Part shown: positions 43,234 through 52,016 of the stretch, piece by piece | How positions within the stretch are numbered: the stretch's first letter is position 1 | How the letters are laid out: every line of letters begins with the position of its first letter | Source: Anaerolineales bacterium | Lineage (GTDB): Bacteria; Chloroflexota; Anaerolineae; Anaerolineales; Villigracilaceae | Direction of reading: 5' to 3' | Length of the DNA stretch: 64,000 bases | Assembly: GCA_016789305.1 (NCBI GenBank) | Contig: JAEURJ010000023.1 | Span: 496,001-560,000, forward strand | Notes under the pieces: model-generated | The model's database searches: none | What the model was told of the DNA's origin: nothing | What the model saw: the letters and a program-made list of their open reading frames with translations, nothing else | Program-made: the position numbers and the translations under genes

Positions 43234-43867
43234 GCCTTCTGGCCCAGAGCTCCTGGATGAAATTCTAGATGCTTACGTTGCTGCGGCTCAGATACCCAAC
43301 CGTGAGGTATTAAGGGAATGGATCAAAAAATATCCTCAGTATGAACGTGAATTAACTGACTTCACTGTTGCCTGGATTCAAATGGAAGAGACACCATCAG
43401 CCAACCATGGTAAACCAGATATTGATCACTTGGTTCTTAAGGCAATGAGTACTGTTCAAAATTTATATAATGACAAAGAAAGCGAAAAAACATCCTCACA
43501 AATTAATAACAACTCCATTGAGAAACTCGTTGCAGAAGCGGAAGCTCAGGGTTTCCCGCGAGATCAGTTCGCTGCGCAGTTAAAGTTGAGCGTAGGCCTG
43601 CTATGGAAATTTGATCGTCACTTAATACAGTATTCGTCTATTCCGGTCGAATTAATAGAGAATGTTGCTGGTCTACTGCATCGCGGATTGCAGACCGTGG
43701 CAGAATACTTCCAAATGCGGCCGACCTTTGTAACAGATAGACGCTACAAGGCAAAACAACAACCTCAGGTCAGCGAACCCACCAATTTTTTCGATGAAGT
43801 GCGAAGTGATACAGATTTAAGCAATGAAGATCGAGCCTATTGGCTGGCATTCGAACCGCCGAATTGA
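43226..43867 (+). CDS. Putative anti-sigma/HTH regulator of the sigma factor
   Basis: 213 residues overlapping the sigma gene by 8 bp, a common sigma/anti-sigma arrangement. N terminus LLDEILDAYVAAAQIPNREVL...KKYPQYERELTDF resembles short regulatory domains found in some sigma-linked and kinase proteins. The second half (PRDQFAAQLKLSVGLLWKFDRHLI...SIPVELIENVAGLLHRGLQTV) has an HTH-like pattern. No TM segment. Being next to an ImmA-type protease domain, it is a possible proteolysis target; this is inference. Confidence 0.55.
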   Translation: MNKPSGPELLDEILDAYVAAAQIPNREVLREWIKKYPQYERELTDFTVAWIQMEETPSANHGKPDIDHLVLKAMSTVQNLYNDKESEKTSSQINNNSIEKLVAEAEAQGFPRDQFAAQLKLSVGLLWKFDRHLIQYSSIPVELIENVAGLLHRGLQTVAEYFQMRPTFVTDRRYKAKQQPQVSEPTNFFDEVRSDTDLSNEDRAYWLAFEPPN

Positions 43868-43879
43868 TCAGGAGTGTCA

Positions 43880-46800
43880 ATGGAACAGTGGGAAGCTATC
43901 CGCAAATTCGCGCGCGAAAAACGCAGAGAAATACTGGCTGAAGATGTCGGTGACTTGGCAAGTGCATTGATTGGTGCTGCCGAGAGTTCCACAGGAATAA
44001 AGTGCAGGCCAGTCGCATCGAACGACACTCTTTTAAGTGGTGCTGAAGCGGTACTTGATCCTGAAGCGAAGACGATATGGTATAGCTCAGCTGTAGATGA
44101 TCAATTAGCGACGCTATATCAAGCGCATGAGTTCGGCCATCATTGGATTGATGGTGCCCATGCTTCGTGTAAATCTACCGACATCAATATCGATCTTGGT
44201 GAAGAGCGAACTCCTACGGGTTTGGAGATCGTGGAAAGTTATGGACCCAAAGAGCGCAGGGAATTACATGCCAATGTCTTTGCGAAAGAGTTCCTGCTGC
44301 CAGCCGAGAATCTACGTCGTTGGTTTGTTGATGAGAAACTGAATGCGTCTGAAATTGCCATAAAAGTTGGGTTACCCCTGTCTGTTGTTTATCATCAACT
44401 TATATATTCTCTGTTGACTCCACAAGAATTGGTCCCTGAGGACGCCAAAACAGTATCAGCATCCTCGGGGCAGACAGGTTTAGACCCGAGTCAGAGTAAG
44501 GCTGCGAATTTCCCGAAAGGCCCGGTATTGGTCAAGGCTGGGCCAGGAACAGGCAAAACCAGCACTTTGGTGGGGCGTGTAATTCATCTTATTAGGGAAA
44601 AAAAGGTAGATCCAGCTTCCATCCTTGTTTTAACTTTCTCAAATAAAGCGGCGGAGGAAATGCGCGAGCGGGTAATGAGGGTATTGCCAAGTGAAGCTCC
44701 ACATATATGGATGGGGACTTTCCATTCTTTTGGGCTTGAGTTAATGCGAAAATTCGGATCACAACTTGGCCTTACCCCTACTCCAAATGTAATCGATCCT
44801 GTAGCAGCCCTCTTCCTTCTGGAGCAGCATCTTGCTTCGATGAAACTTGATCATTATCTAAACTTATATGAACCAACCCTGACCCTTCGGGACATTCTTA
44901 ACGCCATTTCGAGAGCAAAGGACGAGTTGGTGGACGCAGCTCGATACTACTTGCTTGCTCAACAAATGCGAGATAGTGCTGTATCGTCGGAAGAGATTGT
45001 TGCGGCTGATAAGGCCCTTGAAGTAGCGCATGTTTATGATTTTTATGAAAACAAATTAACGAGTGAACAAAAACTGGATTTTGGCGATCTGATTTTTAAG
45101 TCGGTTTTGCTATTACAACAGAACGCAGGCATTCGCGATAATGTTCGTCACGAATACCAACATATTCTTGTCGACGAATATCAGGATGTAAACCGGGCTT
45201 GTGCATTGCTTTTGAAAGAATTAGCGGGAAATGGAGATGGTTTGTGGGTCGTGGGTGATGCACGACAGGCAATATATCGTTTTCGCGGTGCTGCTCCCAA
45301 AAACATGCGAGACTTTGCACAGGATTTTCCTGGTGCCGAGATCATTTCACTGGAAATAAACTATCGGTCCCAACCAAAGATCTTGGCTACTTTTGGAGCA
45401 CTGGCACCTCAAATGAACGCAACCAAGGGTGAAGCATTCACTCCTTGGAAAAATAATCGTCCTGATGACGGCGGTCATGTATTAATGGAAGTTGCCGATA
45501 CTCAAGAGTCTGAGGGGATAGGTATTGCACAAGAGATTAGACGACAACATTCAAATGGGATCCCATTTCGTGATCAAGCCGTATTGTCCCGAAATCATGC
45601 AACCCTAGGTCGATTGGCAACCATTCTGGAGCGAGAGGGAATACCTATCCTTTATTTGGGCGATCTCTTCGAGCGCCCAGAGATTCGCGACATGCTCGCA
45701 CTTATATCACTTGCCGCCGGCGACAAAATTGGCTTGCTTAGAGTAGCAAATTTCCCTGAATATCATATTCCACGAGATGATGTTTATTCTGTCATCGAAT
45801 ATTCCAATGAAAATGATGTATCTATTTCTGACGTCCTAAGTCGGTTTATTGATCAAATGCAAGTTAGCGAGCAGGGTAAGATCGGGCTTAATTTATTGAA
45901 ACTTCATCTTCAAGAAGTTATTTACTCTAACAATGTTCGGTTGTTGTTGACAAATTACCTCTTTATTCAAAGCAAATACCTCCAACCTTTGCTTACAGAT
46001 TCTAGCATTCATGCTCAGCAAAAGAAATTGGCTATCTACCAATTTCTCCGTTTCGCAAATGAGCAAAGCCTGCTCGATACAAACAATCAAGATTCAAAGA
46101 AAAGATTTCTGGCATATATTCGCCACCTTGAAATTTTTGGCGAAGAAAAGCAACTGCGACAGGTGCCTGAATCAGCTAAACATTTGGACGCGGTTCGTTT
46201 CTTAACCGTACACGCCAGCAAAGGATTGGAGTTTAAAGCTGTTTACTTACCCGGATTAGGACAAGGGCGATTTCCGGCTAGACGACAAGCGAAGCCTTGC
46301 CCTCCCCCAACCAATATGATTCCCTCTCTGGATGGAAATGAACACGAGGAAGAGGAAGAATGCCTTTTCTTCGTTGCTCTTTCACGCGCAAGAGATATCC
46401 TATGTCTTTCAAGGGCGAAGAAATATGGTGGCTCAAATAGTAACCCAGCTGAAATCCTTGAGTCAATTTCCCAAGCGCTTCCTCGACCTTCTGACAGTGC
46501 TGTTACCTGGTCTCATGCTCCAAATGAAAATTCTGTACCTCCATCTATCACTCAATCTCCTGCGGAGCGATTTGAGTTTGATGTAGACGCACTGGACTTG
46601 TATCTTCGGTGTCCGCATCAATATTTTTATGAACATGTTGTCAACATCAATGGAAAAAGTGACGATTCAGCCTATCTTCGTTTCCATCGCTCACTTTACG
46701 CAATGATGTCATGGATGGTGACTGAGCAATCAAGCAAGGGCTCATTAGCTGAAACGGACATATTGGCTCAATTGGATAACATTTGGGCGCAGCAAGGTCC

Positions 46801-47266
46801 GGTTGGCTACCCTTTTGAGGATGTATATAAAGAACATGCAAAAGCGATAATAATTCATGCTCACCGCAGCCAATTATTGGCCAACTCAACTGCGAATCGG
46901 GAGGCCTTTAAAGTAGAGCTGCCGTCCGGTGATGTCAAATTTAACGCGGATCAAATCATAAAATTGGATGATGGGACCGAAATGTTGCGTCGGACTCGGA
47001 CAGGGCGGATCTCCAAGAGCGAGAGAGAAAAAAGTATATATGCACTTTATCAATCTGTGGCCTCAGCCAAAGTAGAGATCCTCTCCCTCTCATCTGGTGT
47101 TACAGAACCGGTTTTGTTGAGTCCTAAAATGGTAAAAACTCGCCTGGATAGATACGATGCCGCAATCCGAGGGATTACGGAGAAACGCTTTGCTCCCCAA
47201 CCAGAAGATCGTATATGCCCGCGATGCCCATTTTATTTCGTTTGTCCGTCAAACGACCAAATCTGA
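43880..47266 (+). CDS. Fusion of ImmA/IrrE metallopeptidase, UvrD-like SF1 helicase and degenerate Cas4/AddB-type FeS nuclease
   Basis: 1128 residues from ATG 43880 (AGGAG five bases upstream). N-terminal ImmA/IrrE protease: LYQAHEFGHHWIDG (HExxH) and RRELHANVFAKEFLLP third-ligand helix. SF1A helicase: VLVKAGPGTGKTSTLVGRVI, LTFSNKAAEEMRERV, ILVDEYQD, VHASKGLEFKAVYL and VALSRARDILCLS. C-terminal RecB/Cas4-like part: LYLRCPHQYFYEHV and final CPRCPFYFVC give four Fe-S cysteines. The position of the D-x-K active site reads MLRRTRTGR, so nuclease chemistry is probably lost. A single chain that can cleave protein and move on DNA suggests a DNA-damage or phage sensor that triggers the sigma factor, or an effector. 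Related to no named system I know. Confidence 0.82.
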   Translation: MEQWEAIRKFAREKRREILAEDVGDLASALIGAAESSTGIKCRPVASNDTLLSGAEAVLDPEAKTIWYSSAVDDQLATLYQAHEFGHHWIDGAHASCKSTDINIDLGEERTPTGLEIVESYGPKERRELHANVFAKEFLLPAENLRRWFVDEKLNASEIAIKVGLPLSVVYHQLIYSLLTPQELVPEDAKTVSASSGQTGLDPSQSKAANFPKGPVLVKAGPGTGKTSTLVGRVIHLIREKKVDPASILVLTFSNKAAEEMRERVMRVLPSEAPHIWMGTFHSFGLELMRKFGSQLGLTPTPNVIDPVAALFLLEQHLASMKLDHYLNLYEPTLTLRDILNAISRAKDELVDAARYYLLAQQMRDSAVSSEEIVAADKALEVAHVYDFYENKLTSEQKLDFGDLIFKSVLLLQQNAGIRDNVRHEYQHILVDEYQDVNRACALLLKELAGNGDGLWVVGDARQAIYRFRGAAPKNMRDFAQDFPGAEIISLEINYRSQPKILATFGALAPQMNATKGEAFTPWKNNRPDDGGHVLMEVADTQESEGIGIAQEIRRQHSNGIPFRDQAVLSRNHATLGRLATILEREGIPILYLGDLFERPEIRDMLALISLAAGDKIGLLRVANFPEYHIPRDDVYSVIEYSNENDVSISDVLSRFIDQMQVSEQGKIGLNLLKLHLQEVIYSNNVRLLLTNYLFIQSKYLQPLLTDSSIHAQQKKLAIYQFLRFANEQSLLDTNNQDSKKRFLAYIRHLEIFGEEKQLRQVPESAKHLDAVRFLTVHASKGLEFKAVYLPGLGQGRFPARRQAKPCPPPTNMIPSLDGNEHEEEEECLFFVALSRARDILCLSRAKKYGGSNSNPAEILESISQALPRPSDSAVTWSHAPNENSVPPSITQSPAERFEFDVDALDLYLRCPHQYFYEHVVNINGKSDDSAYLRFHRSLYAMMSWMVTEQSSKGSLAETDILAQLDNIWAQQGPVGYPFEDVYKEHAKAIIIHAHRSQLLANSTANREAFKVELPSGDVKFNADQIIKLDDGTEMLRRTRTGRISKSEREKSIYALYQSVASAKVEILSLSSGVTEPVLLSPKMVKTRLDRYDAAIRGITEKRFAPQPEDRICPRCPFYFVCPSNDQI

Positions 47267-47291
47267 CCATCCAGTTTCTTCCTAAATTAGC

Positions 47292-47327
47292 CTCGAATTT
47301 CCGGTTTTTTGCCATTCCTGCGACTTA
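47292..47327 (+). promoter_or_regulatory. Shared ECF-type promoter element, copy B (Ubl operon)
   Basis: CTCGAATTTCCGGTTTTTT (47292-47310), nine bases, GCGACTTA (47320-47327): same block and spacing as 42365. It stands 85 bp before the Ubl start codon and 25 bp after the fusion gene, so the Ubl operon has its own copy of the promoter used by the sigma operon. Confidence 0.75.
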
Positions 47328-47411
47328 TAGCATATCGCAGGGAGAGTCGAACGCCTGACTCATCTGCAAAACGCCGTTTTTTTATTGCCTATATGGCAGG
47401 AGGTTAAGAGC

Positions 47412-47909
47412 ATGGAAAAAATCGAAATATTTCTTCAGGGGGACGGAATTGCCCGTATTACAACGATCGCGGTGAATTCCGATGGGCTAGTGCGGGACGT
47501 TGTCACGGCAGCGAAAGCACAGGGGCTAAAACTGCCAGAAGATCAAGAAATCCGGGTTTGGATGGAGAATTCGGATGAGCCTCTTGATATGGACAGCACT
47601 TTGAAGAAGGCCGGTATTAAAAAGCACTCCCGCGTGCATGTACACCGCTGCCCGCGCATCAAGGTTACTGTGAATTACCAGAATAAGACCGAGACTCATC
47701 CCTTTGCTCCATCGGCGACAATTGGTGAGGTCAAAAAATGGGCAGACAAAAAGTTCGGCCTGAGCGCTGTAGACGCAACGGAACATGCTCTCCAAATATG
47801 TAATTCGGTGGAGCGTCCTTCCGCGGACGTGCATGTGGGCAGCCTTACATCAGCACCTGATTGCGCAGTGTGCTTTGACCTCGTGCCTAAACAACGCGTG
47901 GAGGGATAA
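47412..47909 (+). CDS. Tandem ubiquitin-like modifier (Bil/Bub-type Ubl, ISG15-like)
   Basis: 165 residues from ATG 47412 (AGGAGG eight bases upstream). Two consecutive beta-grasp-like repeats: IEIFLQGDGIARITTIAV...RVHVHR (1-80) and IKVTVNYQNKTETHPFAPSATIGEVKKWADKKFGL... (82-165). The chain ends in VEG, so a C-terminal glycine is exposed without a trailing peptide. Followed in order by E2, JAB and E1 genes, which makes it the modifier of a bacterial conjugation pathway. Bil systems attach such a protein to phage tail components. Confidence 0.75.
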   Translation: MEKIEIFLQGDGIARITTIAVNSDGLVRDVVTAAKAQGLKLPEDQEIRVWMENSDEPLDMDSTLKKAGIKKHSRVHVHRCPRIKVTVNYQNKTETHPFAPSATIGEVKKWADKKFGLSAVDATEHALQICNSVERPSADVHVGSLTSAPDCAVCFDLVPKQRVEG

Positions 47910-48397
47910 TGAGCACTGCCATCGCCCTCCCGGATGAACAAACATTCCGTGCCCATATCAACGATGGTCCTTTTATGGCCGGAGTTGATAGAGGGCGATG
48001 GCGGCTTGTCTCGATTGAATGGCCCCTTGCCATCATCGCTGTTAAAGCAGCCACTGGGCAAGATTGGCCCTCGGAATACGTATTTAGATTCGAATGTTCC
48101 AATTATCCCCAGGTTGCTGTGACTGCTCAGCCCTGGGATTTAGACCAAAATGCACCTTTGGCCTTTGCAAAATGGCCAGGTGGAAAATCTCGAATTCCTT
48201 CTGTGTTTAGACCTGAATGGAAAGAAGGAAAATGCCTGTATCTGCCATGTGATCGCATTTCATTTGAAGGCCATGAAGCTTGGCGAACACAACACCCACA
48301 TCTGCTTTGGAAATCAAACAGCGATCTCACACTGTATTTGGATGAACTTTATGACCTACTCAATTCAAGCGATTATACGGGCCCTCGCGGCTCCTAA
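47909..48397 (+). CDS. E2-like ubiquitin-conjugating enzyme
   Basis: 162 residues, overlapping the Ubl stop by one base (TAATG). Prokaryotic E2 pattern: YVFRFECSNYPQVAVTAQPWD, FAKWPGGKSRIPSVF and GKCLYLPCDRISFEGHEAW; Cys114 in LYLPCDR (or Cys109) is the likely thioester residue. It would accept the Ubl from the E1 encoded two genes downstream. Confidence 0.75.
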   Translation: MSTAIALPDEQTFRAHINDGPFMAGVDRGRWRLVSIEWPLAIIAVKAATGQDWPSEYVFRFECSNYPQVAVTAQPWDLDQNAPLAFAKWPGGKSRIPSVFRPEWKEGKCLYLPCDRISFEGHEAWRTQHPHLLWKSNSDLTLYLDELYDLLNSSDYTGPRGS

Positions 48398-48872
48398 ACA
48401 TAGACTTAGTTGTCACTCTTCCCTTTGGTCTAAAGGATTAAGCGAATTAAAGCGCCGGGGAGAAGGGCTTCATGAAAGTGGGGCTTTCCTGTTGGGACAT
48501 AGAACTGAAAACCGTAGAACAATTACACAGCTTGTGTATTACGATGATCTTGATCCCCACGCTTTGGATTCTGGCTACGTAATCATTGATGGCGGGGCTT
48601 ATGGAAAACTGTGGAAATATTGCCGGGAAGAAAGGCTTGAAGTAATTGGTGATATTCACACACACCCCGGTTTCGGATTGCAGAGTCTTACTGACAAAAG
48701 AAATCCGATGATTGGTAACCCAGGTCATATCGCGATCATCGTTCCTGATTTTGCTGAACGGGAAGTAAAACTTGAAGAGTTGGGAATCTACGAGTACCTG
48801 GGGAATCACCGATGGAAAACACGTTCAGGCAGAGCGGCTCGCAAATTTTTCGATATACGATTAGAGGAATAA
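48351..48872 (+). CDS. JAB/MPN-family Ubl isopeptidase
   Basis: 173 residues; ATG at 48351 (or 48342) lies within the E2 gene, suggesting coupled translation. JAMM core: Glu in LHESGAFLLGH and EVIGDIHTHPGFGLQSLTD (H-x-H-x(7)-S-x(2)-D). Such proteases process or remove the Ubl. A catalytic Glu and both His are present, so it looks active. Confidence 0.8.
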   Translation: MTYSIQAIIRALAAPKHRLSCHSSLWSKGLSELKRRGEGLHESGAFLLGHRTENRRTITQLVYYDDLDPHALDSGYVIIDGGAYGKLWKYCREERLEVIGDIHTHPGFGLQSLTDKRNPMIGNPGHIAIIVPDFAEREVKLEELGIYEYLGNHRWKTRSGRAARKFFDIRLEE

Positions 48873-48879
48873 CTTCAGT

Positions 48880-50277
48880 ATGAATTCACAACATGACCCA
48901 TCTCAATTGCATCGATTAATGAAGATCGCCATTGATTCAGGCGAGGTTTCAAGTATTGCTGAAGCAGAACGCCTCTTCTCAGGTTATCGATTGGCAATTC
49001 AAATTGGCAAAGAATGTGCTCACTCTCCTACTCTACAAGCTAGCCTCTTAACAGCAATCAATACTGCACGTCGCTGCTTTATGGGTGGCGTTGAGATCTC
49101 TGGCAACTTGGACGTACCCCTAATTGTCCCTTGGAGAAATTACAAGACGCTTTTAGAGGCGGTGGTTGACTTGCAGGGGAAACCTGTCAAAACGCTGACA
49201 CCTGAAATACCACAAATTAATATTGGCGATCATTCAACATACAAAATCCCAAGTCCATTTGCAATCAATGTAACATTTAATGGATGGGCAGGTGGGGTAG
49301 TGCCCTCACATTCCAGTATGCGACTTGCCCAAGAGCAGGAGTTTGTTCCTTCCGGAGTTCTGGCAGGTGCACTCAGTGTTTCTGAAGCTTTTCAGTTTGT
49401 TCGTGGTGATAATCCCTTAGCTGGGCAACGCGCGGTTGGAATGTCCTTGTGGCAACCAGAAAAAAGTGCTTCGTGGCTGCAAAGCGACCCGGGCCCTCAG
49501 ATAAGAAATCTTCCGGCTAATTTATGGTTGATCGGCCTGGGACATTTGGGTCAAGCATATTTGTGGACACTAGGTCTTCTCCCATATGCGTTCCCCCATG
49601 AAGTACAAATATTTCTTCAGGATTTCGATGAACTGGAAAACGCAAATGAGAGCACCTCTCCGCTGACCTTCAACAATATGGTCGGCCTGAAAAAAACCAG
49701 AGCTATGGCTGCCTGGTGTGAAGAAAGGGGTTTTCGCCCCAAGATCGTAGAGCGTAGGTTCGCTTCGAACTTCAAAATAAGCGATGAAGAGCCACGAGTT
49801 GCGCTGTGTGGTGTGGATAATCTCTTGGCCAGATCGGCGCTGGAAGACGTTGGCTTTGACCGTATTATCGAAGCGGGTCTTGGAAATGGCCCTCAAGAAT
49901 TTTTGACCTTTCAAATTCACAACTTGCCATCAAGCCGTTCGGCACATGATCGCTGGCGGCAATCCAGTATCGTCAAAGACTCGATCGATGATTTGATTAA
50001 CCAGCCAGCCTATAAGGCCCTGGCGCAAGAAGGCTATGATGAATGTGGTCTCACGCTGCTTGCAGGACGCAGTGTAGGGGCATCATTTGTTGGATGCGTG
50101 ACATCGGCACTTGTTGTTGCTGAACTTTTGCGTATGGCGATGGGAGAAAACTGCTATGAGGTTATTGATGGCGACCTCAGACTTTCAGACCTCTGTCAGG
50201 GTGTTATTAATAGTAAGGTACATAAGCCATTTAATCCGGGCATAACGGTTGCACAAAGTGAGGATAAAATCAGTTAA
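48880..50277 (+). CDS. E1-like ThiF-family Ubl-activating enzyme
   Basis: 465 residues; GAGGAAT about eight bases before the start. Helical/unknown first 200 residues are followed by a ThiF-type adenylation domain: WLIGLGHLGQAYLWTLG (nucleotide loop at 219-226), FLQDFDELENANESTS, VALCGVDNLLARSALE. YDECGLTLLAGRSVGASFVG holds Cys389, the candidate catalytic cysteine. It adenylates the Ubl C-terminal glycine and passes it to the E2. Last of the core four Bil-type genes. Confidence 0.78.
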   Translation: MNSQHDPSQLHRLMKIAIDSGEVSSIAEAERLFSGYRLAIQIGKECAHSPTLQASLLTAINTARRCFMGGVEISGNLDVPLIVPWRNYKTLLEAVVDLQGKPVKTLTPEIPQINIGDHSTYKIPSPFAINVTFNGWAGGVVPSHSSMRLAQEQEFVPSGVLAGALSVSEAFQFVRGDNPLAGQRAVGMSLWQPEKSASWLQSDPGPQIRNLPANLWLIGLGHLGQAYLWTLGLLPYAFPHEVQIFLQDFDELENANESTSPLTFNNMVGLKKTRAMAAWCEERGFRPKIVERRFASNFKISDEEPRVALCGVDNLLARSALEDVGFDRIIEAGLGNGPQEFLTFQIHNLPSSRSAHDRWRQSSIVKDSIDDLINQPAYKALAQEGYDECGLTLLAGRSVGASFVGCVTSALVVAELLRMAMGENCYEVIDGDLRLSDLCQGVINSKVHKPFNPGITVAQSEDKIS

Positions 50278-50315
50278 ATTTCTCAACATGCGGGCTGAAC
50301 AACTTGGAGTACAAC

Positions 50316-51521
50316 ATGACGGACTACAATCAGCGAATAGAACAATATATTAGTAGGTATTCTTCCCTCGTCAAGTATGCCGAGGAACTAGCATTCCCTG
50401 CTCATTCCTTAGGTATGCCATCTCAATCAAAAAAATGGCGATGGCTAAGGAGAACTGCTTACAAGCTATCGCATCCGTTCACGACCATGGAGACTGACAT
50501 TTGGAATGTCATCGGTTACGTGCTACTCGTATTCCTGATGCAATCTAGCTTAGGCTGGGGCATCATGATTCTTGCACCTGCCCTGTACGGTACGCCTGCG
50601 ATTCTAACTTTTTCAAATTTGGGTGGCACCCTATCCTTAATCATTGCATTAATATTTTCGATACCTCTTGCCTACGTAACATATTATTGGTGGTATGAAC
50701 TCTTTACCAGTGAGCAATATCGTCCTGCTTTACGAATATTTCTGGTGTTCCTTCAACTCATTTTAGTCATAGGTCTTACGGAGGGATTTCGAAATCGCAG
50801 TGTTACTGGACAGCTCATGAATTCAAGCACGGGTGTTGTACCCTTGTTAGTATCATATGCTATATTTTTAATACCAGCTGCAACCTATATTCTTATCATT
50901 ATTTTTGAGATTCTTGTTCAATTTAAAGAACTATTTACTTCAGTTTCGAGAAGCATTGCAACAGTGCATGATCCTCTTCCACTAGATCAGATAAAGAAGT
51001 TAGCACTGGAGGAAATTCCTGGTTCGGAAAATACGATGGCATGGCGGCTATCATCTTTATCTTTGAATGAAATTATCACCTTACGAAGTTGGGCACAAGC
51101 CAATCAAGAATCTACCGATAAGCGAACGCTTCCTGCCATACTAATACTGACATTCCTTGCGCTATTATTGAATAGTGAAACTGTAAAGGATGTCGTGGAA
51201 CCTGCGATTAAGTGGTGGTGGCAAGAGTGTTCATACGTTTGGACCGCTGCACATTCTTCGCCATCGAATATTTTCTCTTGGGAATATCTTGCTGCTATTT
51301 TGGTTTTTGCGGTTACCCTAATAATAACTAAGAAAATATTGAGAACATTCTCTCGACTCTTTAAGAATTTTCCGGTGCAAAGTCTTGTTGTGGAAGCTTG
51401 TATATTAGCAGAGAGAGCGCATGACGAAAATTTCAAAATTCAGTCAGAGCTATCACCGAAGAGACAGCGCCCGGTTATTATTAGTATTTTAGAAAATCTA
51501 TTTGACATCTTCAAAAAGTAA
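50316..51521 (+). CDS. Polytopic membrane protein after the Ubl operon
   Basis: 401 residues from ATG 50316 (GGAG eight bases before); a TTG at 50304 is less likely. About five to six TM helices: 66-90, 95-125, 145-165, 180-205, near 275-290 and 325-345. Soluble N- and C-terminal parts; WWWQECSYVWTAAHSS is a distinctive loop. Family not recognized. It is 38 bp after E1 in the same direction and may be a pathway member or target, or simply a downstream passenger. Confidence 0.6.
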   Translation: MTDYNQRIEQYISRYSSLVKYAEELAFPAHSLGMPSQSKKWRWLRRTAYKLSHPFTTMETDIWNVIGYVLLVFLMQSSLGWGIMILAPALYGTPAILTFSNLGGTLSLIIALIFSIPLAYVTYYWWYELFTSEQYRPALRIFLVFLQLILVIGLTEGFRNRSVTGQLMNSSTGVVPLLVSYAIFLIPAATYILIIIFEILVQFKELFTSVSRSIATVHDPLPLDQIKKLALEEIPGSENTMAWRLSSLSLNEIITLRSWAQANQESTDKRTLPAILILTFLALLLNSETVKDVVEPAIKWWWQECSYVWTAAHSSPSNIFSWEYLAAILVFAVTLIITKKILRTFSRLFKNFPVQSLVVEACILAERAHDENFKIQSELSPKRQRPVIISILENLFDIFKK

Positions 51522-51538
51522 TAGATCTTCGCAGGTAT

Positions 51539-51554
51539 TCACATATATATGTGA
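51539..51554. repeat. Perfect 16-bp palindrome between convergent operons
   Basis: TCACATATATATGTGA lies in the 64-bp gap between the membrane-protein gene and the end of the tad cluster, which converge here. It could be a terminator or a binding site; no T-run follows. Confidence 0.45.
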
Positions 51555-51585
51555 GGCTTGTCTTTCTGAGCTGTCCTCAGTACCA

Positions 51586-52014
51586 TCATTTTCCTTGCAA
51601 TCTCACTTCAGCGTATCCCGTTATTGAATAGACTCCATCAAAGGTCAAAATTTTTGGAAGTAACGAAGACAAATCTGCCGAAACTGTGACGAATACCATG
51701 TGTTTGTTTTGGTCAACAAAAATATCTGTGACAGTTACTTCGATAAGTCTGGACTGCAGATATGTTGAATTCCTTGAAGCATATTCCTGCGCCATTTCAT
51801 AAACATTCGGCTTAAAGCGGACTTGTCCCGTTTCGCGGTAATAAGACACGTCAACCTGAGCAACTGCGGCTAATGCAGCTGCATCAGCTGCTTTCCCCAC
51901 TTCACCTCTTGCATACACAATCCGCCCTATCTCAATCCCAACTGCGGTCAAAAGCAGCAGGCCGGTAAGGATTAAAGTAAAGAATATGGTCGTTTGACCA
52001 CGTTCATTATCCAC
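51586..52014 (-). CDS. TadG-like pilus assembly protein
   Basis: 142 residues. N-terminal pilin-like TM region RGQTTIFFTLILTGLLLLTAVGIEI is followed by YARGEVGKAADAAALAAVAQ, the hallmark of TadG/TadE-type minor pilins. The rest is a small periplasmic beta domain. Last gene of the minus-strand tad cluster, 2 bp after TadE. Confidence 0.75.
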   Translation of the reverse strand: MDNERGQTTIFFTLILTGLLLLTAVGIEIGRIVYARGEVGKAADAAALAAVAQVDVSYYRETGQVRFKPNVYEMAQEYASRNSTYLQSRLIEVTVTDIFVDQNKHMVFVTVSADLSSLLPKILTFDGVYSITGYAEVRLQGK

Positions 52015-52016
52015 TT

